From assembly GCF_016592555.1 (NCBI RefSeq), contig NZ_AP014546.1:1870501-1934500 (forward strand): a stretch of DNA of 64,000 nucleotides, written 5' to 3'. Under the pieces are notes generated by a model, which made no database searches, had not been told where the DNA came from, and worked only from the letters and a program-made list of their open reading frames with translations. The position numbers were made by a program, and so were the translations under genes. Of the stretch, positions 8,312-17,049 are shown piece after piece. Numbering within the stretch: the first letter of the stretch is position 1; every line of letters starts with the position of its first letter. Source of the DNA: Neptunomonas japonica JAMM 1380. Lineage in GTDB: Bacteria > Pseudomonadota > Gammaproteobacteria > Pseudomonadales > Balneatricaceae.

Positions 8312-8968
8312 TTAGAAAACCATTTCAGGTACATGATCAGGTACAATCATTTTTCCTTCTGTCTTTGACACAATCTCTTCTACAGAAACGCCCGGTGCTC
8401 TTTCTTTCAATATGAAAGCACCATCTTCAATTTCTATATAAGCAAGATCGGTTAATACTTTTTTAATGCATCCTGCACCGGTTAACGGTAGCGAGCATTT
8501 AGTTAAAAGTTTGGACTCGCCGTGTTTTGATGCATGAGTCATGGTGACAATAATGTTGTCAGCGCCCGCGACCAAGTCCATTGCTCCACCCATGCCTTTG
8601 ATGAGTTTTCCTGGGATCATGTAAGATGCAATATTGCCTGAAATATCAACTTCAAACGCACCTAGTACGGTTAAATCTACATGTCCGCCACGGATCATGG
8701 CAAAAGATTCAGCTGATGAGAAAATCGATGCGCCAGTAACAGTGGTCACTGTTTGCTTGCCAGCATTAATCATATCGGCATCAATTTCATCTTCTGTTGG
8801 GAACTGTCCCATGCCTAGCAGTCCGTTCTCTGATTGCAGCATAACTTCCATTCCTTCAGGAACGTAGTTTGCTACAAGAGTAGGAATGCCTATACCTAAG
8901 TTTACATAGAAGCCGTCCTGCAGTTCGCGAGCGACACGGATTGCAATTTGTTCACGTGTTAGTGCCAT
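8312..8968 (-). CDS. scoB: 3-oxoacid CoA-transferase subunit B
   Basis: Beta subunit of succinyl-CoA:3-ketoacid CoA-transferase, which activates acetoacetate with succinyl-CoA. The start at 8968 (MALTREQIA) gives 218 residues, the usual length, and avoids overlapping subunit A; an in-frame codon at 9007 would add 13 unlikely residues. The catalytic glutamate lies in the conserved QSENGLLGMG motif (about residue 46), followed by the GGHVDLTVLGAFEVD block. It is 13 bases after scoA and the pair ends at a strong terminator. An AtoA-type acyl specificity cannot be excluded. Confidence 0.93.
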   Translation of the reverse strand: MALTREQIAIRVARELQDGFYVNLGIGIPTLVANYVPEGMEVMLQSENGLLGMGQFPTEDEIDADMINAGKQTVTTVTGASIFSSAESFAMIRGGHVDLTVLGAFEVDISGNIASYMIPGKLIKGMGGAMDLVAGADNIIVTMTHASKHGESKLLTKCSLPLTGAGCIKKVLTDLAYIEIEDGAFILKERAPGVSVEEIVSKTEGKMIVPDHVPEMVF

Positions 8969-8981
8969 CTTTAAAACCCTC

Positions 8982-9680
8982 TTACGTACGGACAGTGCGT
9001 TGTTCAATGCGTTTTTCGAAAGTGCCTACAATGAGGCGATCAACGTAGATACCCGGGGTGTGAATATGAGCTGGGTCTAATTCACCAGGCTCTACAATCT
9101 CTTCCACTTCAACAACCGTAATTTTTCCGGCGGTTGCGGCCATTGGATTAAAGTTTTGTGCAGTATGGCGGTATATTACGTTACCGAATTTATCGGCTTT
9201 CCAACCTTTAACGATAGCAAAATCGCCAGTGATGGACTCTTCAAGAATATAGTTGCGACCATTGAATTCGCGTACATCTTTACCTTCAGCGACGGGCGTT
9301 CCGTAGCCTGTTGCAGTATAAAATGCAGGAATTCCAGCACCGCCAGCACGCATTTTTTCAGCGAGGGTGCCTTGTGGAGTAAGCTCAACTTCTAATTCGC
9401 CCGCCAGCAACTGTTGCATAAATAATGCATTCTCACCGACATAGGATGAGACCATTTTCTTTACTTGGCGATCTTCTAATAAAACGCCCAGACCGAATCC
9501 GTCAACACCGCAGTTGTTGGAAACAATAGTGAGATCTTTTGTGCCCATTTTTTTAACTTGGGCAATTAAGTTTTCTGGAATACCACAAAGACCAAAACCT
9601 CCAGCGATGACAGTCATGCCATCCTCAAGTCCCGCCATTGCTTCATCGTAGCTATTGACTACTTTGTTAAAACCCGACAT
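8982..9680 (-). CDS. scoA: 3-oxoacid CoA-transferase subunit A
   Basis: Alpha subunit of the same CoA-transferase, 232 residues. It has the CoA-transferase I signature ([19 protein letters not shown], about residues 21-39) and the [11 protein letters not shown] segment. It is first in a two-gene minus-strand operon with scoB. The gene is divergent from a LysR regulator at 9829, the common arrangement for a local regulator. With the thiolase at 3185 it would convert acetoacetate to two acetyl-CoA. Confidence 0.94.
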   Translation of the reverse strand: MSGFNKVVNSYDEAMAGLEDGMTVIAGGFGLCGIPENLIAQVKKMGTKDLTIVSNNCGVDGFGLGVLLEDRQVKKMVSSYVGENALFMQQLLAGELEVELTPQGTLAEKMRAGGAGIPAFYTATGYGTPVAEGKDVREFNGRNYILEESITGDFAIVKGWKADKFGNVIYRHTAQNFNPMAATAGKITVVEVEEIVEPGELDPAHIHTPGIYVDRLIVGTFEKRIEQRTVRT

Positions 9681-9828
9681 TGAACATCTCCATGCCTTGT
9701 AGCTTATTGTTATTCGGCCTGCCTAATACATCGCCCTAGGGTGAAAGCAGAATTTAAGTTTGTTAAGTGTCTATCACTGGCTTATATTTATCCAATGAAT
9801 TTAATAGAAGAATTAATAGATTATATTT

Positions 9829-10713
9829 ATGAATATAACAGTTAAACAATTACGTGCATTTGTTGCTGTTGCTAATACGCAAAGCTTTACTGAGGCTTGT
9901 GCTGTTGTGCATCTTTCACAACCTGCGTTAAGTGTGGCGATTAAAAATTTAGAAGAAGGCTTAGGCGGGCCACTTTTTTCACGCACCACCCGAACATTAT
10001 CTCTAACGCCAGAAGGCGAAGCTTTTTATCCAACAGCCCAGCGTTTATTAGCTGATCTAGATGAAGCTTATGAAGAGATGCACAATCGCTTTTCATTGTT
10101 TAGAGGTAAAGTGGCTATCGCAAGTATGCCTTCTTTTGCATCAAACCAGTTACCAATTGCGCTTCGAAACTTTCGTGATAAATACCCACATATTAATATG
10201 ACAGTACATGACGTCATTGCGGAAGATGTCGTTGATATGGTTAGGGATGGACGGGTTGAGGTTGGTGTATCTTTTGACCCAGGTAATACCGAAGATTTAC
10301 TTTTTAATCCATTATTTGATGACCGGTTTATCGCGGTACTACCTAAAGGTCATCCTTTAGCCCAGTACAAGGCTATTAAATGGCAGCATTTGTTAGAAAG
10401 TGATTTTATTATATTGCAGCGCCCTTCAAGTATTCGTTTACTAGTAGAGGCCATGCTCGAAGAAGAAGGGTTGTCGTTAACTCCACAGTTTGAAACTCAT
10501 CAGTTAGCAACCATTGGGCGTATGGTTGCTACGGGGCTAGGAGTGAGTGTGGTGCCATCGTTATGCTTAGGACAAATGACTGAGTTAGGTGCTGTATGCT
10601 GTGCATTAGAGTCGCCAATAATTACCAGGCCCGTTGGCGTTATAACACGACGCCGTTACCCACTTTCTGCCGCCGCTAAAGGCTTAGTTGATGTTTTGCT
10701 AACTACTTACTGA
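9829..10713 (+). CDS. LysR-family transcriptional regulator, divergent from scoAB
   Basis: LTTR of 294 residues: N-terminal winged HTH (residues 1-60, TEACAVVHLSQPALSVAIKNLEE), then a two-lobed substrate-binding domain from about residue 90. Its start lies 148 bp from scoA on the opposite strand, so it most likely controls ketone-body use. The effector is unknown. Its 3' end overlaps the convergent CreA-like gene by 7 bp. Confidence 0.88.
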   Translation: MNITVKQLRAFVAVANTQSFTEACAVVHLSQPALSVAIKNLEEGLGGPLFSRTTRTLSLTPEGEAFYPTAQRLLADLDEAYEEMHNRFSLFRGKVAIASMPSFASNQLPIALRNFRDKYPHINMTVHDVIAEDVVDMVRDGRVEVGVSFDPGNTEDLLFNPLFDDRFIAVLPKGHPLAQYKAIKWQHLLESDFIILQRPSSIRLLVEAMLEEEGLSLTPQFETHQLATIGRMVATGLGVSVVPSLCLGQMTELGAVCCALESPIITRPVGVITRRRYPLSAAAKGLVDVLLTTY

Positions 10714-11210
10714 GGCTGGTTGTGTTCGTTGTTGGCTTCTGTGCTTTCAACCTGATCCCAAACAGGGTTCCCCCATAGTGGAACCGTAGATAACGAATGC
10801 TTATGACTCCCTTGTATTTCCTTTGTGGAATAACTGACATAGATGAGAGTTTTGTTCTGTGCATCATAAATTCGTCTTACTTTTAAGCTTTTAAAAAGAA
10901 TGCTTTTGGATGTTTTGAAAACAACTTCACCTGATTTACTTTTATCTATTGCCGATATCATAGGAAGGGTGATAGGGCCTGTTTGACGGCACGCGATGGA
11001 CATATCAGAAGGGTCTGAAAAATTTAAGTTGGCTTCAACATGTGCAATATGACAACTAACACCTGTGACGACTGGATCTTTGACGATTACCAGCTTAATG
11101 TCTTTTGTCGTAAATACGCCCAAACTTACATTTCCTACCTCATTATCTGAACAGCCAGAAAGAAGAGGTGCTATTAAAAAGAAGGGAAGAAGGTATGTAG
11201 ACTTGAACAT
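10707..11210 (-). CDS. CreA-family protein, probable lipoprotein
   Basis: Protein of 167 residues in the CreA family (function unknown despite the name). A short signal ends in a lipobox-like LLSGC, so it is probably lipid-anchored. Family hallmarks are EVGNVSLGVF, the DPVVTGVSCH segment, SIACRQTGPI and the LIYVSYSTKEIQGSHKHS-STVPLWG tail. It converges on, and overlaps by 7 bp, the LysR gene. The lipid anchor is less usual in this family, whose members often have cleaved signals. Confidence 0.85.
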   Translation of the reverse strand: MFKSTYLLPFFLIAPLLSGCSDNEVGNVSLGVFTTKDIKLVIVKDPVVTGVSCHIAHVEANLNFSDPSDMSIACRQTGPITLPMISAIDKSKSGEVVFKTSKSILFKSLKVRRIYDAQNKTLIYVSYSTKEIQGSHKHSLSTVPLWGNPVWDQVESTEANNEHNQPQ

Positions 11211-11307
11211 GTTAACCTCATGAAAATAGCTAATAAACTGTACCTACTTTAGGTAATGGTTTTTGTTAAGCTGGAATATATTGTTGCACTAAATAAGTGA
11301 ATCGGAA

Positions 11308-11868
11308 ATGAAAATAGCAGTTTTTTGTGGGTCAGGCACTGGTGCGAATCCTATCTTTGCGACAGAAGCGCAACGCTTGGGGCGGTTATTAGTCGAGGAT
11401 GGTCATGAACTTGTATACGGAGGGGGAAAAACCGGTTTAATGGGCGTTATTGCTGACACGGTTTTACAAGAAGGTGGCAAGGTTTATGGTGTAATGCCTA
11501 TGGCCCTAAAAGATAGAGAAGTACAGCACAGAGGAGTGACAGAGTTATTTATTGTTGCTGACATGCACGAGCGAAAAGCCAAGATGGCTGAGTTAGCCGA
11601 TGCATTTATTGCTATGCCTGGTGGTATAGGAACACTGGAAGAGATATTTGAAATCTGGACTTGGGGGCAGCTTGGTTATCATCAAAAAGCCTGTGGGTTC
11701 CTGAACGTAGCTGGCTATTACGATCAGTTATTAGGTTTTATGAATACAGTAGTTGACCAAGAGTTTATGAGATCAGAATATGCCGATATGATGCAGGTGA
11801 GCGCCGAACCCGCTGAATTATTAGAGATGCTTTGCAACTATGCAGCCCCGCAAGAGAAGTGGAGCTAG
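11308..11868 (+). CDS. LOG-family protein (cytokinin riboside 5'-monophosphate phosphoribohydrolase type)
   Basis: Rossmann-like protein of 186 residues, family TIGR00730/lysine decarboxylase-like. It contains the two diagnostic motifs: GGGKTGLMGVIAD near residue 40 and PGGIGTLEEIFE near residue 108. Members hydrolyse nucleoside 5'-monophosphates to base and ribose 5-phosphate; in bacteria the physiological substrate is often uncertain. It is probably co-transcribed with the permease that starts 5 bp after its stop. Confidence 0.92.
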   Translation: MKIAVFCGSGTGANPIFATEAQRLGRLLVEDGHELVYGGGKTGLMGVIADTVLQEGGKVYGVMPMALKDREVQHRGVTELFIVADMHERKAKMAELADAFIAMPGGIGTLEEIFEIWTWGQLGYHQKACGFLNVAGYYDQLLGFMNTVVDQEFMRSEYADMMQVSAEPAELLEMLCNYAAPQEKWS

Positions 11869-11873
11869 CCCTT

Positions 11874-12806
11874 ATGTTGTTGAGCTTTCAGTCAATATTG
11901 CCGTTGTTTTTAATGATTGCGCTGGGGTATGTAGCTAAGAGAACCATATTTAATATCAATATGTTACCCGGGTTAAATCAGTTTGTTTATTACTTAGCAG
12001 TTCCCGCTTTACTGTTTAATGCTGCTAGTAAGGCGTCTATAGATAATTTGATAAATGGGCCTGCATTGGCCGCTTTCTTTTTGGGTGCTATTGTTACGGC
12101 CATTATTGTTGTTTTCGGTAGCCGTATGTTTTTTAAAGCAGACAGTACTGAGCAGTTAGTGCTTCGCGCTTTAAATGGTACCTTTGCCAATTATGCCTAT
12201 ATGGGGATTCCACTGACATTCGCGATATTTGGCAATGAAGCTTACGCTGCGACGGTCAGCATTATTCTTGCGGGGAATATTTTTCTCATTGGCGGTGCCC
12301 AATTATTGATAGAGTCCATACGCCAAAAAGAGCTAGGCCTTAGGCCTATTCTAGCCATTTTGGACCGTTCTTTATTGCGAAACCCTATCTTTATATCAAC
12401 GCTGTTGGGGTTATTGTTTTCTGCTAATCAAGTGAGTATGCCTGCCGCCATCCATACACTATTAGATATGTTGGCTCCTGCTGCTATACCTGTGGCTTTA
12501 TTTTGTTTAGGTGCCAGCTTGCAGTTTGCTAAAACAACAATTGTGCTAGCAGAGTTGGGCTGGCTGGTCCTAATTAAGCTGTGTATTCACCCTGCGCTTA
12601 CATTAGCAGCATTTTGGTTACTGGATGTAGAAGCCCCAATCTGGTTAGCAACCACCGTATTACTTACAGCACTGCCTACAGGGGCGTTAGCGCATGTAGT
12701 GGCACTTAAGTATGACGTGTTCGAAAAAGAAACTTCTCAAATTGTCGTCGTCACGACGGTGTTTTCTTTATTAAGCGTAACGCTTTGGATGAGCTGGTTG
12801 CAGTAA
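11874..12806 (+). CDS. AEC-family (auxin efflux carrier-like) transporter
   Basis: Inner-membrane secondary transporter of 310 residues with about ten hydrophobic segments in a 5+5 layout. The start at 11874 (MLLSFQSILPLF) is chosen because it clears the preceding stop and puts GTGGAG about eight bases upstream; an in-frame codon at 11832 would add 14 residues inside the LOG gene. Family features include NTFANYAYMGIP-like (here GTFANYAYMGIPL) and ALPTGA near the end. Substrate unknown. Pairing with a LOG enzyme hints at nucleobase-related export, which is speculative. Confidence 0.87.
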   Translation: MLLSFQSILPLFLMIALGYVAKRTIFNINMLPGLNQFVYYLAVPALLFNAASKASIDNLINGPALAAFFLGAIVTAIIVVFGSRMFFKADSTEQLVLRALNGTFANYAYMGIPLTFAIFGNEAYAATVSIILAGNIFLIGGAQLLIESIRQKELGLRPILAILDRSLLRNPIFISTLLGLLFSANQVSMPAAIHTLLDMLAPAAIPVALFCLGASLQFAKTTIVLAELGWLVLIKLCIHPALTLAAFWLLDVEAPIWLATTVLLTALPTGALAHVVALKYDVFEKETSQIVVVTTVFSLLSVTLWMSWLQ

Positions 12807-12869
12807 TATTGCTATGGATCTTTTAGTTCATGCCTTATTAATGATAAGAGAGCTAAACCTATACCAAGA

Positions 12870-12917
12870 CTGATAGATTCTTAATCAGCCCTATTGAGTT
12901 GATTAAGTTTTTATCAG
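12870..12917. repeat. Imperfect inverted repeat upstream of the dodecin gene
   Basis: CTGATA-GATT-CTTAATCA (12870-12887) is mirrored by TGATTAAG-TTTT-TATCAG (12900-12917), with a 12-base gap. The paired arms match in 14 positions around a four-base internal mismatch. It sits 39 bases before the dodecin start. It could be an operator or a 5'UTR hairpin. Confidence 0.45.
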
Positions 12918-12955
12918 AGTAAATAACTATTTTTTGCTCAACTTGGAGAGACCTA

Positions 12956-13156
12956 ATGTCTATTGCAAAAATTACTGAAGTTACATCGTCTTCTAAAAAA
13001 AGCTTTGATGACGCGCTCCAGAAAGGTGTTAAGCGTGCATCTAAAACAATCAAGAACATTAGTTCTGTTTGGGTTAAAGATCAGAATGCCACCGTTGTGA
13101 ATGGCAAAATTGATGAATATCGAGTGACGATGAAAATCACTTTTGTTTTGGATTGA
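12956..13156 (+). CDS. Dodecin-family flavin-binding protein
   Basis: Small protein of 66 residues, full length for dodecin. The pattern is an N-terminal strand (MSIAKITEVTSSS), one helix (KSFDDALQKGVKRASKTIKN), then SVWVKDQNATV, which has the tryptophan and glutamine that stack on flavin, and a C-terminal strand YRVTMKITFVLD. Dodecins form 12-mers that store riboflavin or FMN, or CoA in some bacteria. It is a single gene with GGAGAG upstream and its own terminator. Confidence 0.94.
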   Translation: MSIAKITEVTSSSKKSFDDALQKGVKRASKTIKNISSVWVKDQNATVVNGKIDEYRVTMKITFVLD

Positions 13157-13170
13157 TTAGATATTACGTG

Positions 13171-13201
13171 AAAGGGGGAGTGTCCCTCTTTTGCTTTTTT
13201 T
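13171..13201 (+). terminator. Terminator of the dodecin gene
   Basis: Nine-pair stem AAAGGGGGA/TCCCTCTTT (one G-T wobble) with a GTG loop, followed by a T-rich run. Confidence 0.82.
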
Positions 13202-13355
13202 CATTAAAGTTTTTTAAGATAGCGTTTCACTTTTTGCGACCACTTAGCGTTTTAGGCCCGCTTTAATACCATCTTTATTTTGTGTATTTAATGTTGTGAG
13301 TCACCTATGGTTTACTGTTAATATCTCTCTTTTTATATAGTGTTAAGGATATTTT

Positions 13356-13841
13356 ATGCAGATTGCAAAAGATTCAGTGGTTCAATTTACCTACACGCTG
13401 AAAGACGTAAATGGTGACATTGTTGAAGCAACAGATGAAGATTCGCCTGTTGCTTATTTGCACGGCCATAACAGTATGCTTCCTGGGCTTGAGAAGATCA
13501 TGGAAGGCAAAAGTGTAGGGGAAAGTGTATCTGAAACATTGCAGCCAGCAGACGCTTACGGAGAGAGAACAGAAGACTCTACGCAACGAGTACCTGTTAA
13601 GCATTTACAAGGTGCTAAAAAGTGGAAGCCAGGTATGACGGCTACTGTGCAAACAGAACAGGGAAATCGCCAGGTTACTATCGTTAAGATGGGTAAATTT
13701 ATGGCGACGGTTGATACTAATCACCCGCTTGCTGGCAAAGTAGTTACGTTTGATATTGAAATAAAAGACATTCGTGAAGCAACCGCTGAAGAAATTCAGC
13801 ATGGTCATGCTCATGGCGCTGGCGGTCATCAACACGACTAG
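13356..13841 (+). CDS. FKBP-type peptidyl-prolyl isomerase, SlyD-like
   Basis: Cytoplasmic FKBP/SlyD-family isomerase of 161 residues. The FKBP core is split by an insert-in-flap chaperone domain (about residues 70-125), with YLHGHNSMLPGLEKIMEGKSVGE before it and HPLAGKVVTFDIEIKDIREAT after it. The tail is histidine-rich (HGHAHGAGGHQHD), like the metal-binding tail of SlyD, though shorter and without cysteines. It appears to lead a three-gene run with the hydrolase and ATPase genes downstream. Confidence 0.93.
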   Translation: MQIAKDSVVQFTYTLKDVNGDIVEATDEDSPVAYLHGHNSMLPGLEKIMEGKSVGESVSETLQPADAYGERTEDSTQRVPVKHLQGAKKWKPGMTATVQTEQGNRQVTIVKMGKFMATVDTNHPLAGKVVTFDIEIKDIREATAEEIQHGHAHGAGGHQHD

Positions 13842-13852
13842 TATTGCTTAAT

Positions 13853-14758
13853 ATGAAGCAAGCACAAGAAACGCTAATTCCGTGGGAACATGATGATGGT
13901 GTATTAATACTGCGGGGGTGGATGACACCCAATTGTGGAAATAATGGCCGCCCAATTATCCATTTTCTGCATGGGACAGGATTGTCGAATTTAACTTACT
14001 GGCCCTTTCTCGAATTATTTCATGGAGAGTACGATCTATTTCTTGGCTCATTTGAGGGGCACGGGGATAGTGATCATGCTCCACGAGAGTCGTATTCGGA
14101 TTGGCAGGCATTAACAGCTCGTGCGCTGCTGTGTTATGAAGACTTCAGCAAGAGCTGGGATCCACAACTACCCATTATTGGGCTGGCACATAGCTTCGGC
14201 GCTATCGCCACAACGTTGATGTTACATAAACAGCATCGCTTGTTTGATCAGTATATATTGCTGGACCCCGTTATTTACCCTCAGTCTATGATTGCACTGA
14301 TGCGTTTTTTGCACCTGGTCGGTGTCGCTGGGCGTTTGCCCCATGTGAAGCAAGCAAAAAAAAGACGCCAAACATGGGCCAGTAGAGATGATGTGCAAAA
14401 TAACCTTAAGGGTCGTGGCGTTTTTAAGAGTTGGACGCCTGCATCGTTAGATAGTTATATCGATCATGCTATACGGCCTAATGAAAAAGGTGAATGGCAA
14501 TTGCGTTGTCCTCCTTGGTTGGAGGCTCGCATATTTTCTGGTTATCCTAAAAAACTATGGCCGGCTATCGCGCAGTTACCTGAATATACGCATATTTTAC
14601 ACAGCACCAAGACATATCCTTTTGTTCCGCCAGCAGTAAGGAGAGCAGAAAAAGCCAATGCACATATTCAACTCACAGAAGTTGAGGGTGGACATTGCTT
14701 TATGCAAGAAAGGCCAAAAGAAACCTATCTTCATGTTAAGCGTTTATTACGGTTCTAA
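13853..14758 (+). CDS. Alpha/beta-fold hydrolase
   Basis: Serine hydrolase-fold protein of about 301 residues. The nucleophile elbow is AHSFG (Ser near residue 114), the oxyanion-side motif is HFLHGTGLS near residue 38, and the final histidine is in EGGHCFMQERP. ATG 13853 is chosen; a TTG three codons earlier is also possible. It starts 11 bp after the SlyD-like gene and 20 bp before the ATPase gene. The substrate is not predictable; no lipase or haloalkane-specific motif was recognised. Confidence 0.85.
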   Translation: MKQAQETLIPWEHDDGVLILRGWMTPNCGNNGRPIIHFLHGTGLSNLTYWPFLELFHGEYDLFLGSFEGHGDSDHAPRESYSDWQALTARALLCYEDFSKSWDPQLPIIGLAHSFGAIATTLMLHKQHRLFDQYILLDPVIYPQSMIALMRFLHLVGVAGRLPHVKQAKKRRQTWASRDDVQNNLKGRGVFKSWTPASLDSYIDHAIRPNEKGEWQLRCPPWLEARIFSGYPKKLWPAIAQLPEYTHILHSTKTYPFVPPAVRRAEKANAHIQLTEVEGGHCFMQERPKETYLHVKRLLRF

Positions 14759-14778
14759 AGTGAAAAGCAGGATGCATT

Positions 14779-15945
14779 ATGATCACTTCCTTAGCGATTA
14801 ATAATTACCGGTCAATTCTTAACTTAATTATTCCGCTGGGCCCACTTAATGTGATTACCGGCCCTAATGGCACGGGTAAGTCTAACCTGTATAAGGCATT
14901 ACGCCTGTTATCTGATACGGCTCAAGGTGGTGTTGTTAATTCATTGGCGCGAGAGGGTGGTTTAAGCTCTACCTATTGGGCAGGGCCTGAAAAAATATCA
15001 AATCGGATGAAAAAGGGTGTCGTTCCCGTTCAAGGAAGTCCGTTACAAGCGGTTAAGCGTTTGCGTTTAGGTTTCGCTACACAAGACTATGGCTACTCAA
15101 TCTCACTTGGGCTACCCACGCCGTCTCGCTCGAAATTTAGCTTGGACCCAGAGATTAAGCGTGAAGTAATTTGGGCGGGAGGTTTTTACCGGCCTGCATC
15201 TTCTTTAGTGGATCGAAATGGCTCCGCAGTAAAGCTACGTAAAGGAAGACGCTGGGAGGTTGTGGCACAGCACCTAAATAGTTTTGATAGTTTGTTTGAC
15301 CAGATCGCAGACCCAGGTGTAGCGCCAGAAGTATTTCATATGCGTGAGCTAATAAGGCGTTGGCGCTTTTATGATCATTTTCGGACAGATGCCGATGCGC
15401 CTGCACGCAAGCCTCAACTAGGGACTCGAACACCGGTGTTGCACCATGACGGTCGTGATCTAGCCGCTGCTTTACAAACCATACGTGAAATTGGTGATCC
15501 TGATGTGCTTGATCATGCAATAGCAGATGCATTTCCCGGAGCACGAGTATCCGTAATGCCGCATGAGGATGGCCGGTTTTCTATTGAGTTTTTTCAACAT
15601 GGGTTGTTACGTCCATTAACGGGTGCCGAATTATCAGATGGAACATTGCGCTATCTATTGTTGATCGCAGCATTATTGACACCAAGGCCACCCTCTCTAA
15701 TGGTGTTAAATGAGCCGGAGACCAGTCTGCATCCTGATCTGTTACCTGCACTCGCCCGCTTAATTATACGTATCTCAAAAGTTACTCAGGTATGGGTGGT
15801 TTCGCATTCAAACCGTTTAATAGCCGCGCTTAATCGCGACCCCGGCTGTCATGCAATTGAACTAGAAAAAGTGTTGGGGCAATCAGAGGTCAAAGGTTTA
15901 AGTATGCTTGATGAGCCGCCCTGGTATTGGCCTGATAAAGCATGA
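14779..15945 (+). CDS. AAA-family ATPase (SMC/RecF-like, COG4637-type)
   Basis: Protein of 388 residues with an ABC/SMC-type nucleotide-binding fold. Walker A is GPNGTGKSN (about residue 29), the signature-like ELSDGTLRYL is near residue 285, and Walker B with its glutamate is LMVLNEPETSLHPD near residue 310, followed by the switch VVSHSNRL. There is no nuclease or TOPRIM domain and no partner gene, so it is not a complete OLD/Gabija/retron-type defence unit. Function unknown; a DNA repair-related role is often suggested for such proteins. Confidence 0.85.
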   Translation: MITSLAINNYRSILNLIIPLGPLNVITGPNGTGKSNLYKALRLLSDTAQGGVVNSLAREGGLSSTYWAGPEKISNRMKKGVVPVQGSPLQAVKRLRLGFATQDYGYSISLGLPTPSRSKFSLDPEIKREVIWAGGFYRPASSLVDRNGSAVKLRKGRRWEVVAQHLNSFDSLFDQIADPGVAPEVFHMRELIRRWRFYDHFRTDADAPARKPQLGTRTPVLHHDGRDLAAALQTIREIGDPDVLDHAIADAFPGARVSVMPHEDGRFSIEFFQHGLLRPLTGAELSDGTLRYLLLIAALLTPRPPSLMVLNEPETSLHPDLLPALARLIIRISKVTQVWVVSHSNRLIAALNRDPGCHAIELEKVLGQSEVKGLSMLDEPPWYWPDKA

Positions 15946-15964
15946 ATATGCCTGTTTTAGCGCA

Positions 15965-16867
15965 TTAATAGGAATAAGGGTAGGTTCCCATTCGCATGCG
16001 TCGATACTGGCTGGGTGAAATGCCCATGATTTTTTTGAAGATTCGAGAAAAATAGTAGGCATCTTCATAACCCACGGCAAAGCTTATTTCATTAATTGAT
16101 TTCGTTGTTACATCAAGCAAATGGCAGGCACGTTCAATTTTTAGATGTATGAAATGGTTAATCGGTGTGGTGCCCGTGAGTTCTTTATATTTTTTGATAA
16201 AATGAAATTTTGATAGGTTGGCTGTTTCTGCCAACGTATCTAAGTCTAATTGCTCGTGGGCCCTGGCTTGCATAAGGCTGTGAATGAGCTCTAAGTCAAA
16301 GTTGTGGGCGGCTTTTTGTTGCTTGGCCAATGGTTGTAGCTGCGCTATGTGCGTTAGTATCTGGCGAAGAAGGTTGGCTGCATGTACAAATGCACTGAGG
16401 TTATAACTTGATTGACGGCACTCCAGTAGGGACTCTAGGTCGCTTGTAAGTCGTGCATGGATTCCCAGCGGCAATACAAAATTATTTTCACGAACAGCAA
16501 GATAGTCAATGAAATCCTCACTTTGCTCGCCTGAAAAATGAATCCAGTAGATAGTCCATGGCGTTAGTTCGGATGCTCTATAGGCATGTGGTACTCCTCT
16601 TGGTAGGAATATGATATCGCCAGCTTTAATATCATAAGACTCATGATCCAGTGTTAACTCGCCTTCGCCATCAAGACAATAGATCATTAAATAGTCATCA
16701 TGTGTGCGCCGCAACATAGTATGGTTAAACGCTTGTTTATAGTACCCAAGGCCTATGGGGTATAGCCCTTTTGTTAATGTATGAGTGCTGAGGTGAGCCA
16801 CGGTTTTGCGGGGCACAACGAATCTTGAGCTCTCGGGGGGGAGTGGCCATTCTGATGGTTGGCTCAT
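15965..16867 (-). CDS. mmsR: AraC-family regulator, MmsR-like activator of the valine catabolic operon
   Basis: Protein of 300 residues with an N-terminal cupin sensor (GDIIFLPRGVPHAYRA near residue 85) and two C-terminal HTH motifs (LAETANLSKFHFIKKYKELTG and ISFAVGYEDAYYFSRIFKKIMGISPSQYR). It diverges from mmsA with 182 bp between the starts, as MmsR does from mmsAB in Pseudomonas. The symbol rests on context and architecture. The effector in Pseudomonas systems is thought to be 3-hydroxyisobutyrate; here that is inferred. Confidence 0.85.
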   Translation of the reverse strand: MSQPSEWPLPPESSRFVVPRKTVAHLSTHTLTKGLYPIGLGYYKQAFNHTMLRRTHDDYLMIYCLDGEGELTLDHESYDIKAGDIIFLPRGVPHAYRASELTPWTIYWIHFSGEQSEDFIDYLAVRENNFVLPLGIHARLTSDLESLLECRQSSYNLSAFVHAANLLRQILTHIAQLQPLAKQQKAAHNFDLELIHSLMQARAHEQLDLDTLAETANLSKFHFIKKYKELTGTTPINHFIHLKIERACHLLDVTTKSINEISFAVGYEDAYYFSRIFKKIMGISPSQYRRMRMGTYPYSY

Positions 16868-17049
16868 ATCGTTAGACCTTTAGACTAGGGAAAACCACTA
16901 TTAATTCGCAATATAGTCCATTAATCTGACAAGATTATCAATCCCTGCTCCACATGACATGTGCTTAAATTATCATCAACGTAATTGCAAAGCACGCCAT
17001 TAGGCGCTGACCGTAAAACTACAATAAAACAAGAGGCAAGGTATTTATC

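Noticed and set aside
14779-15945. Possible phage-defence ATPase (OLD/Gabija-like)
   Set aside because: No TOPRIM or nuclease domain and no helicase, reverse transcriptase or toxin partner nearby; the neighbours are SlyD-like and hydrolase genes.
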